Shown here: piece by piece, positions 33,771-46,274 of the stretch
Layout of the letters: each line of letters opens with the position of its first letter
Numbering within the stretch: position 1 is the stretch's first letter
NCBI RefSeq assembly: GCF_963678635.1
Contig: NC_087067.1
Coordinates: 13,839,018 to 13,903,017 of the forward strand
DNA: 64,000 bases
From: Symsagittifera roscoffensis
Lineage: Eukaryota; Xenacoelomorpha; Acoela; Convolutidae
Direction of reading: 5' to 3'
Made by a program: the position numbers and the translations under genes
The notes under the pieces: generated by a model
What the model was told of the DNA's origin: nothing
What the model saw: only the letters and a program-made list of their open reading frames with translations
Databases searched by the model: none

Positions 33771-36700
33771 TATTTGTACGATATACCGATCAACAGTCCA
33801 AATTTCATGTGTTGAAAGCTCAATGCAAACACTTGTTGATTTTTTTTCATTTGAAGTATTCAATTTGACAGACTTTTGGGCTTTAAAGCTAGCAATTTTT
33901 TTCAAAGATTGATTCAATGTTTTCAAATTTTCATGTATTGTTGAAACGCTTCATCTACACTGAAAGAATCCACTCACATACTAAAACGAAAAATGATTTT
34001 CAAATTTGAAAGTTTTATTGGTAAGCTAAGGATCTAAGACAGAACCTCATAAAAGATTTCCTCCGCAATCAAAAAAGAAATTGAAAACTACTCAGTTGAA
34101 ATTATAAACAACAAAATTAACAGAACAATTTTGGAAATTAGTAAGTAGATTTATAAATTAATAGTAGATTTTTTGTCTAAAAACTATCTAATTCATGTTG
34201 AAGGAAACTTGTTTGAGGATCTAGCTATGAACATGAGCTTTTCAGTGAACAGTTTTGAAATCCAAAACAAAATTAAACTCTTGCACTACCTTTTTGAATT
34301 TCGGGCATCTCTTTCTTTGAATAGCCAAGCAATTCCTCAAAAATAAGTTTTCAAGATCCACCTGGATGATTTCATATAAAAAACGACAAAAATTGAGAAA
34401 CAATTTGGGTGAAAAAGTATAAATTGCAATTTTTTTTGTGCTAAGACTGAATTTTTTTTCCTATTAATATATATATATCAATTTTTTCCTCCAAAAAATA
34501 TTGACGAAACTCTAGTCAAAAAGTTTCAAAGAAATGGCTACTTAGTTTCCCAGAAAAACTTACCAGAAAAAAAAATTTCATTCAAAAATTGTTTTTAGAC
34601 AATAAAATAGCTAAGAAAATTATGTCTAATTGTTAAATTCTGGTGAAATTTAACAATTAGACTAGTTTAAATTAACTTTAAAAATTATATATAATTCCTC
34701 TTCGAACCTCCTGCAAAGGAATCAAAGTCCCTTGATGCTTACAGAAGCTTAGAAAAAAGATTTTAAAAAATTGGAAGCATTTCAGAAACAAAAGCAAACA
34801 AATAAAAAAGAAAAAAAAGAAGGTTACCAGGTTAAACAAGAAAAAAAAAGTTCAACAAATGCGATTTCTTAAACACTAGATAATGTGAAATTTAGAAACA
34901 GTACATATCAAATGCAAAGGTTCCATGAGTTTCAATGAACTTTACTCATCCAAAGTAAAATATCTCAGACGCTAAGATGTCAAAAACTCCCTATATATCT
35001 ATAAAATGGAGCGCGAAAAAAATAAATAAGTTAAATATAAGGCGAAGAGAGCTGCAGCTCAAAACACAGATCCATGTCAAATTAAAGTTGTCGGGCAACG
35101 TAATTATTTAAACTTTGAAACGCTGGTACAAAAGCCACCGACTAAGATACTAAGATAATATGCAAAATAGACTACTATTTTTTCTAGAAAAATTGCGAAA
35201 AAGAATAAAATTGAAGTCAAAATGATTCAAGGAAAGTCAATCAAAAATAAGAAGCAACAACAATAATTATGGAAATTTTAAGTCATCATCACTGATATTT
35301 TTTGGGAGAAGCCCTTTTCTGAAAAAGCTAATGTGAAAAACTCAATGTTTCAAACTAGTCAGTCTCAATGATGAAAATAATGTTCGTGAAAAAAAACTGC
35401 AAAAAATGGAAGTTGTTTTTCAATTCATGAAAACATATATTTTTTAACATGGTGGTTAAAATATGTTTGTAAAAACAGTGATAAGGGAATAGAAAAAAAA
35501 ACAGATCATTTCATTTCAATTTTTTTTAAAAATTTTTGGAATGAAAATTTAATAAAGGTCATTTTTATCCTTTTAAGCTGATAGAAAACTCGAAGTAAAC
35601 AAAAAAATCAGCATAAAGTTTGGAAAAACTGCATACACCAACACATGAATGCAACGAATGAGCTACAAAAAATTTAAAAAAAAATTGGATAAATGCATTG
35701 TGAAGGTATTAAAATGGAAACAAAATCAATTATCATAAAAATTGCAGCTATATTTTCAAAAATGGTATCACTAGCCAAGCATGAGAAATCGCTGCCTTTT
35801 TTGGTGGAAATTGTTATACCATCTAAAGTTTATTGTTGTCTTGAGAAGACTTCATCTGTGATCAATTTTTTTTGTATCACGGGGAAATCGTTTTTAAAGA
35901 TTGCCAGTTTGGCCAACTTGGGACCATTAACGCGCGATATGTTTTGTGCTTTTAACGGGTAAGCAGCGATTTCATCCGGCTTAGAAATTGTTCAAATTGA
36001 ATTGATGCATGCTATTTGTTTTATTAATACGCTACTGTACACTCAATATATCGCTGTGTATTTTAAATGGAGGGATGATTTTCAGAACAAATCAAAAAAT
36101 TTTCAAAATTTTTCAAAAACTTTGCAAACATCTAAGCTCTAACAAATATGTGAACCCGTGCAGCAATGAACCAATAAGAGTAAGTCTCGCAAATATTTTC
36201 GATTGATTAACTAAAAATAATCCTACTTTTTTAAAATGTTTTACGACGCCAAGCTCTGACAAATCATCAGTTTTATAAGGCGCTCTTGTGGTGGAAAACC
36301 ATCAAGGATCACGGTTTTGAATACTTTTACGAGGTTGTTGTTAAATCCGTGAAACAAACTGTCATAGATGTCTTTTTCAAATTTAATTACAATCCATGAA
36401 ACCAACTCATAAAAAAATATAAATAGATTTATGTTTTTACATATTTTTTTTGTGGCCAGTCCTCACATGTGATAATTTTGTTCTGGCCATCAAAACCTGA
36501 GGTTATTTTTTGGTGTTTTTCTCGCATCTGTAGGCACTTAAAATCTTTTCTAACGGGAGCCAGTAAAATATAAAATTGCAGACCATTTAGTTGTGATTTT
36601 AAAGCACTGAAAAACTCTGAAAACATTTTTAGTGTTAAAACGTCATCTTATCCGTGATACTCTATGGTTCTCTCGAACTTTAGGGCACTCTTATCGATTT

Positions 36701-37130
36701 TTTATTTTGTTTTTTTTTAAGAAACGACATGTAAACTTCGGATACTTGATTCTTAAAGGTAAAACTTCTTGATACTTTTTGATGCAAGAACAAATCTTCA
36801 AATATTTGAATCAGAGTTTTTTCAAAAAGCCATTTATGGCTTTTCAAAAAGTCTTAATTGAGATTAATCAAATGAGTCAAACCTCAAAGTTACGTGTCCA
36901 CGAAGTTACGCTTGTATTAGATCTGATTATAAATGGCATGGCAAGTTAGCTAAATTTAATTTTAAGAGCTCTTTTTTGACTGACCAAAAGAAAAAGTAAG
37001 AGAAAAGTCGTCCAAAAAATGCATGCACAGTAATTCTTCATTTTGAACACAAAACACATAAAATTTGACTAAATGATTTACACAACAGTATAATTTTATT
37101 AAAAGTGAACACAGTATAAGATTGTTTCAA
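33771..37130. other. No gene supported between genes C and D
   Basis: AT-rich, with long A and T runs. One 89-codon open frame (35,693-35,962, +) ends in AACGG followed by GTAAGC, which resembles a splice donor. It has no recognisable domain and no partner exon, so I do not call it a gene. Confidence 0.45.
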
Positions 37131-37133
37131 GCG

Positions 37134-37154
37134 AAGATTATAATGTCCCATAAT
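37134..37154 (+). promoter_or_regulatory. Upstream motif of gene D
   Basis: GATTATAATGTCCCATAATTG corresponds to the motif of genes B and C, with CCCATAAT starting 57 bp before the ATG. The other upstream blocks shared by B and C are not evident in D, which isolates this motif as the most conserved part. Confidence 0.45.
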
Positions 37155-37203
37155 TGCTTATATTCATTGAAGATTATTTGTTACCGAAATTGAAAAAAAA
37201 GAG

Positions 37204-37891
37204 ATGAATCTTGAAACGGTTGAAAAAGAAAGTTCGGACTCCGACACTCAGCAGCATATAGCCGAGACCAGTATCGATGGTATTGCTGAACCCGATGAAC
37301 GTCCTACCAACGCCGGCTCGGAGGCAGCGGGATTCGAACACATGTACTCCGCTCCTCTAAAGACTCCAAGCTCTTCGAAATCTTCAGGTCTCAAACATCA
37401 CAAGTTTGCAGTTAAGGGAGATCCGAAGGAAAGTACAGTTAGTCCAAATAATGAACCATTTGCCAACATCAGATCGGGGGCTGCTGGAGTCCAACACATG
37501 TACTCCGCTCCTCTAAAGACTCCAGGCTCTTCGAAATCTTCAGATCTCAAACATCACAAGTTTGCAGTTAAGGGAGATCTGAAGGAAAGTACAGTTAGTC
37601 CAACCGAAGAACCTTCTGCCAACATCAAATCAGAGGCTGCAGAAGTCCAACACATGAACCCGACTCCTCTAAAGGTTCCAGGATCCTCGAAATTTTCAGG
37701 TCTCAAGCAGCACGAGTATGCAGTTAAGGGTGATCCGCGGAAAAGTACAGTTAGCCCTGAGCAAATTGAGATTGCAGGTGTCGAGTTTGAGCCATACGAA
37801 GGTGACGAAAACGTTAAAGGGCATAAAAGTAATCACTACGTGGATTACGATGAAGATCATTACAACGAGTCTATATACAGCCCAGGATCAG
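37204..37891 (+). CDS. Gene D exon 1: cytoplasmic repeat region
   Basis: Open for 229 codons plus one base. B and C have 104 codons here, and the extra length is the repeat block. The start and the acidic tail (Y-V-D-Y-D-E-D) correspond to the ends of exon 1 in the paralogues. Confidence 0.7.
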
Positions 37892-39619
37892 GACAGTGAT
37901 GATGATTAATTTTTCACTGGGTTTAAGACAAAAATTTAAAACTATCGTTCTTTATTTTCATTTATAAGGTTCTAAAAAGTGAAGCTGCAAATGATCATTG
38001 CTTTCATTAGTTTTCAAGATGCACCTGATAATTACTCCTTTGCAGCTCAAAATTTTTTGTCAAAGTTTGTTGACAGCACATTTTTCAGAAATATTCAAAC
38101 AACATAATTTTTCTCGTTTTTCTACATATTTCAAATCGTGAACTAATAATTAAATCAAACTTTAGCGTAATAAAGAGATTTTAAATGAAATCCTCATCAC
38201 TGGGATAGGCGAGTATGACATCACACATGATCAAGAGGACGAAAAAACGAGAAGGAAACGAGAAAGAGAGGAGAAAAAAGAGCTGAAAAGATTGGAAAGG
38301 CAAAAATGGCCAGTGCTCGCTCTGCCGAAAAAAATTTCAGTTTCTTTTTTTGCTGGATCTGGTATGACACTATTTCTGGCAGTTTTGGCAGCTGTTCTTT
38401 TCTCCGTATTACTGTCTGGTTTGATGGATGATTATAGTGATGTGAAAAACGATTCAGAAGCCTTGGAGGAAAACTTTACCAATTTGAGTACAATCCTGAA
38501 TAAGTCCGGTATCTTGCAGTTCCCAGGCAAAGTATAGCACCTAACCATTTACTCTACCGACATCTAATTAAGCTTTTTTTAAAGAATTACGTGCAGGCGA
38601 AGATATTTTTTTCAAATGTGCGCATTTTTCATGTGTTATAGCCGAAAAGCAACCACTTATATTGCATGTTGACATTTGTTTCATGTCAACACTTCGTTTC
38701 TCCATGTTTCTCCAGGTTTATCGCAAAATTTCTCAATCTTATTGACTACACAAAGTCAAACAAAACCTCAAAAAGACAAAAATAGAGAAAATTTTTTCAT
38801 ATAAAAGAAAAAAATACTGTTTTGATCTGCTCGGCACGGTTTTTAGTCAAACCACTTGTTTGGAATTGATAAAATTTGCAGACGATCTACTTGCAAAGCA
38901 CTTAGACAAAGTCGATGAAAGAAATCTCAGACAACATCTGTCTGAAAAAACACTCAGACCATAGAAGAAAAAAGTCTGAATAGAGTTTGAGATTGCAGTC
39001 AAATGAATTAAGACATGTTAACTTAGCCTTATTAGATCAAATAATAAATCAATTGTGGCAACAAAACATCATTCATTAGAAGCAATGGTAAATAGCGTAA
39101 TTATTTTATTTATTCTTCTCTTTTTTTACTCATTTTTTTCAACTTCAACCCTTTGATGAGCAGGAAACAGTTGGGCTCGCAAAGTTACAAATGATTTTTC
39201 GTTGTGAAAACTGTTAAAATTTAAAAAACTAACAGGCAAATAAGCTGTTAAAGTAGCTTTGCAACTATGGAATCTATGTGCATCATAGAAACTATTTTTC
39301 TTTTGATTAGGTTGATGAGCTCGAGAGAAACATCTCTTCTGCAAACAACTCCATTAACCAACTTCGCAACGGTTCGGACAGTTTGAACAGCTCAATTACG
39401 AAAATACAAAATGATATTAAAGAGCTGAATTCGACCCTTGAAACGACGTCATTTAATTTGACAACCTTGCAGATCGATATTAAGAACAACCATAATGAAA
39501 TAACAAGGCTGAATTCATCTTTGGTTCTCGCTGAAAACAATTTGACGCTTATCGCAGAGGAAATAAATAGTCTGAACGCAACTGTTATGTGCGCAGAAGA
39601 TCCCAATTGTCCCAAATGA
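37204..39619 (+). CDS. Gene D: intact three-exon type II membrane protein with N-terminal 52-residue repeats
   Basis: Exons 37,204-37,891, 38,209-38,531 and 39,311-39,619 join in frame to about 439 residues. The start M-N-L-E matches B and C. Order: acidic N-terminus (1-38), three 52-residue repeats (39 to about 189), an acidic Tyr/Asp-rich stretch, a highly charged Lys/Arg/Glu segment (about 240-262), W-P-V-L-A-L-P, a membrane helix (about 276-301), and an ectodomain with about 12 N-glycosylation sequons, heptad-like hydrophobic spacing and a terminal C-x5-C. The positive charges before the helix place the N-terminus inside, giving type II topology. The function is unknown. The build resembles a receptor- or stalk-like surface protein, but no catalytic or binding domain is seen. 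It is the only full copy in the window without a stop or frameshift. Intron 2 is GT-AG; intron 1 appears GA-AG. Confidence 0.68.
37318..37770 (+). repeat. Three tandem 156-bp in-frame coding repeats
   Basis: Units 37,318-37,473 and 37,474-37,629 are nearly identical; the third, from 37,630, is more diverged and ends near 37,770. Each encodes H-M-x5-P-L-K-x-P-x-S-S-K, then L-K-x-H-x-[FY]-A-V-K-G-D, then S-T-V-S-P. They are rich in Ser, Lys and Pro and probably disordered. Ser-Pro and Thr-Pro sites could be phosphorylated. The two first units are the most alike, suggesting recent expansion. Confidence 0.92.
37892..38208 (+). other. Gene D intron 1, candidate GA-AG intron
   Basis: Begins GACAGTGATG after ...GGA TCA G and ends GGGATAG before GC GAG TAT GAC. 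Splicing after the G restores the same phase-1 junction as in B and C. A GT donor three bases further in would run into a stop. An alternative acceptor at 38,174 also preserves the frame, but the donor would still be GA. Confidence 0.5.
38209..38531 (+). CDS. Gene D exon 2: basic stretch and transmembrane helix
   Basis: Two bases plus 107 codons. A Lys/Arg/Glu-rich segment is followed by W-P-V-L-A-L-P and a hydrophobic helix rich in Leu, Val, Ala and Phe, then acidic residues and the first sequons (NFT, NLS, NKS). The donor is GGCAAA followed by GTATAG, at the same codon as in B and C. Confidence 0.7.
39311..39619 (+). CDS. Gene D exon 3: glycosylated coiled-coil ectodomain
   Basis: Acceptor TTTTGATTAG, then V-D-E-L-E-R-N-I-S in phase 0, 102 codons to TGA at 39,617-39,619. 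Nine N-glycosylation sequons and Leu/Ile spacing near every 3-4 residues suggest a rod-like stalk. It ends with C-A-E-D-P-N-C, the pair of cysteines conserved in A and B. Confidence 0.72.
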   Translation, partial: VDELERNISSANNSINQLRNGSDSLNSSITKIQNDIKELNSTLETTSFNLTTLQIDIKNNHNEITRLNSSLVLAENNLTLIAEEINSLNATVMCAEDPNCPK

Positions 39620-39654
39620 AAAAAAAATTGTCCCAAAATTTCAACTTACAGCAA

Positions 39655-39660
39655 AATAAA
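39655..39660 (+). promoter_or_regulatory. Polyadenylation signal candidate, gene D
   Basis: AATAAA 36 bp after the stop codon. Confidence 0.5.
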
Positions 39661-40850
39661 TTCGTTTTTGTTTTGTGCAAATTGCTATTAAGTATTTTTA
39701 AAAAAAAGTTTTTCAATTAATAATCTTTCAACTGTTTTTACCACATCAGATTTTATGGAAAAAAATCAACAAAGTAGCTTTCAGTTTTATCAAAACTCTA
39801 AAATAATAGATAATGATTGAATTCTAATCGATTCTTTTCTTAACGAAAAAAAAAGTTGTAGAAGAGTATGTTCTTCTTTTAAGTCAGCTTGTTTTTTCAG
39901 GCCATTTTCAAAATACTCACACTCATACGTTTACATCTGCTGGTTGAGATTCACTTTTTGCTCTTTTAAAGTTATTTAAAGTTACTTTTGCTTTTTAGAG
40001 TTATTTTGTTTTCAATTTACTGTTTTCACAACCATTCGAAAAATTTTCAAATTGCACCCTGTTGAATTCATTTTGATTAAAAAAACCCCATAGATATTTC
40101 TACTAAACTGGTCGAATAATTATTGCGGTTTGATTGAAATCACTGAATTCCACAAAAAAAGTTCAAATTAGCTAGCTCCATAAAAAATTATGACTATAAG
40201 GTGACTGTTATTTTGTTCAGACTCTTCTGCTGAATAGGCTTGAAACAAATAGAAAAAAAACTTAGGTACTTAATCTGAAAATGAATTGAATGAATAGCAA
40301 AAAATCAAAGTCAATCTAGCAACTGGCGTGAGTCTATTGGGAACAAACAGTGAGACTGATTAAGAGTTCAAGCAAACTCTGATGAGCTGGCCAGTAATAT
40401 CAAGGAAATTTATGACGAGTGAACTGTTTTTAAGGATCACAACCTCGCTTATACCAAGAACAATCCATATGGTATGCCCAAAGCCTACTTTTAAAGCAAA
40501 ATTAAGGAGAAACGAAAACACCACGGTATGATTTTTCGAAAAATTGCTTTTATTAAAATAGTTGTCGCAGTTGGGTAAATTACTTCCTTTGTAATAGCAA
40601 GTTTTACTCTTTGCTTACTGTTTAAAAATTGAAAGCGAAACCCAAAAAAATCTGCCCCATTATTTTTATATTTTCTGTTCAAAATTTGGCGAACTGGTTT
40701 ACCACTAAAAAAATGAGGCAGTCCCTTTAGGAGTCTTTTTAACCTATAAATACCCTATATTTGGATATTTAAATGAGGACGGGGATAGAAACTAGAAGCA
40801 AACATTTTTTTCGAATATTCTCAGCATCAATAAATAATTTTAAATAACAT
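39661..40850. other. No gene seen
   Basis: AT-rich spacer after gene D. Nothing recognisable on either strand. Confidence 0.5.
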
Positions 40851-40854
40851 AAAA

Positions 40855-41145
40855 GGTTCGGTTTTTGCCTTATCAAATATCACATGACTCATCGAAAATG
40901 ACTCACATGACATATCACATGACTCATGTTATATCAGCTGCTATCTCATTAAATATTAGAGTTTCGACCATAATCATGAACATAAAAATTAATCAAAATT
41001 GTGAACTATGTCAAAAAAAATTTGAGTGTCCAAATTTTGATTCATCAAATATAGTTTGACTCATCAAAAAAACGTTCGCTTTTTGCTTATCATTTATCAT
41101 TGGACTCATCAAAAACATGTTATATCAGCTGCTATCTCATTAAAC
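40855..41145. repeat. Diverged tandem duplication with period near 190-210 bp
   Basis: ATGTTATATCAGCTGCTATC plus TCATTAAA is repeated exactly (40,926 and 41,117). Before each copy lies a related block: GGTTCGGTTTTTGCCTTATCA and CGTTCGCTTTTTGCTTATCA. Short repeats of CACATGACTCAT fill the first unit. Confidence 0.75.
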
Positions 41146-44100
41146 CTTTTTTGCAGCGTTTAATCAAAATACTTAGGCTGTTTTTTTGTATCCGATTACT
41201 TAAATAAAATTTTTGTACTTTTCAATAGTGATTTGCAACATTGTGTATTGCAATGGTACATCAATCATCATCTTCGTTTTTCATCGTTTTTTCATATATT
41301 TCGTTTATGCGGAAAAAAATAAAAAGTTTAAAATTTCATCTTTTGGGCCGCTGAAACACAACAACTTAATTTAAAGACTGATACAGTTAAAAAATTTGCA
41401 AAAACAAGCCAAAGCAGGTGATGAGAAAAACAAAAACCAATTCTTTGAACAATTGATACCCTTTTCAGAATTTTTTTGATTGCAAAAAAAATCAATATAG
41501 CTTTAGCGAAAGACAACAGAATCCTGTCAAATGTTGCGACCGAAAAAGCGATGAAGAGTTGAACAGAAAAAATTGCAGATAATAAAGATAATAGCCCTCT
41601 ATTTCCTCCTATCACTTTTGGAGTAGGATGATTTGAATGCAAATGTTTTGGACATAATTATAAGTGAAGTTGTTTGCACTTTACCTCTACTCCTTTTAAT
41701 AAAAAATTTGCAACATAAAATTAAAAATCTAACTAAAATGTAATGAGACAAAAATTACGCACCATTTTAGGCAATGAACATGGGTGCATATAATCTTTAA
41801 TGAGCGTACTTTGTTAAGCTCGAAAGAATTATTCAATAGTTCAACTAGTTCAAATATTTTAAATATTTAAAAGCTGATCTGGATACCAATTTCCATAATA
41901 AAACAATTGATGCAATTGCAATCACAGTATGCGCAGTATGCCCCGGCTACATCTTATGAAAACAACAAGAAAATTGTTCTTTTTTTCAAGCTGGCGTTTA
42001 TTTTGAAAAAGGTGCGTTGAGAAATTTATAGAATTGAAAGCGCACAACAATGGTGATTTTTTTTTGAAATGACAACACACACAAAAAGAAAAAAATCTAG
42101 AAAATCTAAACTAAAATTTCTTAATTCGCAGATTGATTTTTTAATTTTTTTTTGTCATTTTCAAGCCATAGGAGTGCTGAAGGAAAGTTCCAAAAAGAGT
42201 TGTCAAGGAAGTTTCATTAAATTGAATGAAAACTTTTTCTCTAATTTTGTCCAAAAAGAGCAAAAAATTGCTTTACTTCTTCAAAATTTCTTAAACTTCC
42301 AATTTTTGGGTCATTGCTTTGTTTCTCGACATTGGCACAAAGTTTCTCTATTTTTTATTTTCGTTCCAATCATGAAAGAAAAACTTTAATATGAATTGTC
42401 AGTCAACCCATTCTGATTCATTATTTGGTACCTGCTTTTGTTTCGAAAAACATCACACGTTGACAAAATTTTCTTCCCTTTACTTATGGTCGGAACAACA
42501 CAACAAATTTCCGTATGCATTTCGATTACAATGTTGCTCACGTCAGAACACAATTTGAGAGCTATCTATAATTCTGGAAGATATAGATAGTTTGATTGTG
42601 ATACTACACGACACAAAACAAGTCTGACAACTCACAATGAAACTTTCGAAGTTCCATTTGACGACAAAATGACTGTATAATAAATTTTGATTTTGTTTCA
42701 GTATGAGAAATCACTTTTAATTCAAAACTCATTGCAAATGCTCAGTTGAACTAAGCACTTTATTTGCTTTGGTTCAATATGTAGAGACGCCCTAACTTCT
42801 TCGTAATCAATAGATATTTAGGGCAACGATTGCTTTCTGTAAAATTTTTAAACTCAAAAGCTGGACACGCTAAAAACTGTAAAACTAGTAAGAAACAGTA
42901 AGTTTGTTTCTGAGAAAAACTAACTTTTAGTACAATTGTTTCCGCATTCTGCTCTATTTTTTTGGACAAAAGCTTGCAACTAATTTTTCAACTTAATCTG
43001 GCGATTTTGCTATTTGAAATCGCTCTGCAAAAATCAAAATATTTTTCGAAACACACTGCAAAAGAACATAGATTTCATTCAGCCAATTTTTCTATTAGCT
43101 TTAGTTTTTATTCAAAATTAACTTGAAGGTTGTTTTTCTGATCAAGTGATAAGATAGATTTTATCCAGACTTTCGGACTTGAAAGATCATGCTTTTTTCA
43201 TGCAGTTGCAGGGAAGTATAAAAATTCTGTATTTACTAAATTTTTTATTTACTATTTTTTATGCCTGTTAAGTTCGTTCTAAAGGGACAAAACTAAAGTC
43301 ATTAAACTTTTACTTGACATCAATTTACTTACAATTTATAACTTACTTACATATATTTTAATTTACTAAGAAAAAATGAATAATCAAGGGTTAACCTTGA
43401 CCCTAAAAAGTACGTCACCAGACTTGACACACTGACAGTCAGTTTTTGAGGCAAGTCTTGCCAAAATATTCAAGAATGCTTTATGTTTCAATTCACAAGT
43501 CCTCGAATGTAGTTTGACGTCTACTCGCCTAGAATTGATTCGAAAAAATAAACGATGAAAATCATCCTTGCAGCTATTCTCAAAATATCATTATCTTGCA
43601 CAATTTTCATTAACTTTTACGACACTTATTTCAAAAATGCAGTCAGAGGATAATTTAAACCTCATCAATAACCTAGCTTATAAGAAACAAAAGCAAAGAG
43701 TTAACCGCGTATAAAACAAAATATTAAAATTAAACTGATTATGGTTTATTTACTACATGTAGCAAATACTCATAATTTAGTAAAATTGGGCAATTCCTAC
43801 CTAACGGCCCATACACTACATGAGCAATGAAAAATTAAATTGACTAATAAAAATCGAGGTCAACGTCGATATGATTTAACATGGTTTTTTATTTGAACGG
43901 AAGCTCTTGTGAGACCTTCAATCAATTATTTTTTCAAATCAAATAGTTTTAAATTAGTGTTGCCTCCACCAGGGTTCTCTACAATTCTATTGAATTGAGG
44001 ACATTAAACTTAGGAAAAGATCTGTATTAGACTGAGGACTTGCACGAGCTTATCCGACCGAAAGTAGATAGCGTGACAATCACACGCATCAAACAAAAAG

Positions 44101-46250
44101 AAACTCGAAATTACCTCAAACCCTTAAATTCAAATTCAATTTAGAAATTTGGACATTAAATATCAGTTGCGAAGACTCGATTTGAGTCTAATTTCAAACA
44201 GATAATTTTTTCACAAATCCAGAAACAATAGAACCAGAAACATCTAATAGAGTCAAATTTTTGTTAAACAAACAGTAGACTTTTACCTCTATCATGATGT
44301 GATTTTTTTTTCATAAAATGTCTTTTACTAGTTTTTATTCAATCATTCTCCAAAATTCGAAAAAAATGAAAGAAATTATTGTCTGTAATTTTGTTGAAAT
44401 TTCAGCGTCTCGAATCTAACGTAATTGACAAATACTCCTAGATCAAGTGCATTAGATGAGCTATAATTAGAGAAAAAATTTCAGAGTGTAAATTTTCTTG
44501 TGATTGATTATACCAATCAATAAGTTGATTTCCAAATAATTTATTGAACCAGAACTATTTTTAGTGCTATTAATTGAAGGGTAGTTTTTTATTTTTAGAA
44601 AAATGAATTTGATCTGCAACAAACAAACCGTTAAAAAATTAAACAAAGTTTTCTCACATCAGTTTTTGTTTTCCAACTTTTCTGTCCATGAATTCTAAAA
44701 TACAATCAACATATCACCGAGACAATTTTTATTTCTATTATCCGAAACTTGAAGGACTACCAAACTAAAATTTAGGATTTCTTCTCACGCTTACTAAATT
44801 TCATGATCACACCATCTGAACACTTTGAAAACATTCCTTGGATATTCATTTTATCCCTACCATTTTACGACCTAATTGAAGCCTTCTCCTTAAACACACA
44901 GACTAAAAAGACACATAAAACTGAAAAAAGGTCTAAAAAATTACCTCTACTATAATTTTTCTTGAACAATCATTTCATTTTTAGTCAATCCTCTATATTT
45001 CAAAACTCATTAATAGCGGGTAAGAACTTCTTGAGTAACAGTCCAAGAATGATACCGAGAAAATTTTTAACAGTTCAGTTAATTGAACTGATTGAGTTAC
45101 TCCCTCTCATCGTCCCAGTAGGTATACATATTTAGTCTGAAAGCTCAAATTAGGGCCACAGTTTCTAACAAAATTGTTAAGCAAAATGTAAATCAAGCTA
45201 ACAACCAACTGTGTATCTCAATCATACAACTAAGCCAGAATCTTTCAAGCCAGAAAGTAACATAGGAAAGAAACGAGTAATCAAAATGCACAGAGCGAAA
45301 TACTCTACTTTAAATTCTCCAAAATGACAGAACGAAAGATGAGAAAAGAACGATCATCGGCAGAGAACCTTCTGAAAAGTCTAGAGTAAGTCGATAAATT
45401 TCGCGATACACAAATAAAAATTATATTACAAAATTCAACTTCAAACATACCATAGGCGAAACGGATTAACAGCACATTCCTAAGTCTTAATGGGTTTCTC
45501 TTAAGGCTTAACGGCAGCAGCACCTTAATTGAAACGACTACAAATAACTCAAAAATTAAAAAAAATTAGATGAACCCCATTTGGACGAGATGAAAAACTG
45601 ACCTGAATATTGGACAATTACAATCTATAGAAGCTAACAGTAAAATATTTTGTAACTTGGTGAAAAATCATGTGAACCTGATTTTCCAGAACTACTTTTG
45701 AAAAAAAAAGATTAACATTATTACCAGCGTTATTTAAAACTTCATAAAAATATGGAGTTTACACTCTTGCAAACGGAAATCAAAAAAGAGACTGTGCCAC
45801 GCCAAATTGTACAATTTAAACTAACTGATGTTACATTAGGACTGATGTAACATTTAAACTCACAAATTTATTGAAAACATAGATCAAAAATGGTACAAAA
45901 AACCCGAAAATCTTCCCCGCACTGGAGTTTCATGGATAAAAATTGATTAAGTTTGTTTATTATTGTCAGTGTCTATAAAAGTAAGCAAAATTCTATTATA
46001 ATCAAATAAAAATGGATTATATTGGTATTATTTTTTTAAAAAAAATTACAATGCACTTCAATCATATATAATTATTTTCCATTTTTATAGATAAAGACAA
46101 GGAAACTACATTATAATCAATTTTTTTCACTTAACTGAGATGCGAACTTCAAAACACATAAAGTGTATTCTGCGTTTTAAACTAAAGTTGGCTATTTGTT
46201 GAGCAGTTTCAATTGTTTCTCCGCTACTTTGATTTTTGTTAATGTTACTG
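41146..46250. other. No gene supported; AT-rich intergenic DNA
   Basis: Several open frames of 70-110 codons occur (for example 41,328-41,642 - and 42,069-42,389 +), but their composition is Phe/Lys/Asn-rich translation of AT-rich DNA and no domain is visible. A small hairpin CTATCTATA ... TATAGATAG lies at 42,564-42,592. No member of the tandem family was found here. Confidence 0.5.
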
Positions 46251-46274
46251 TTACTTTTCCTTACCGTAACTTGG

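Noticed and set aside
35693-35962. 89-codon ORF ending at a GTAAGC donor-like site
   Set aside because: No recognisable domain, no partner exon and composition typical of AT-rich noise. Kept only as a note.
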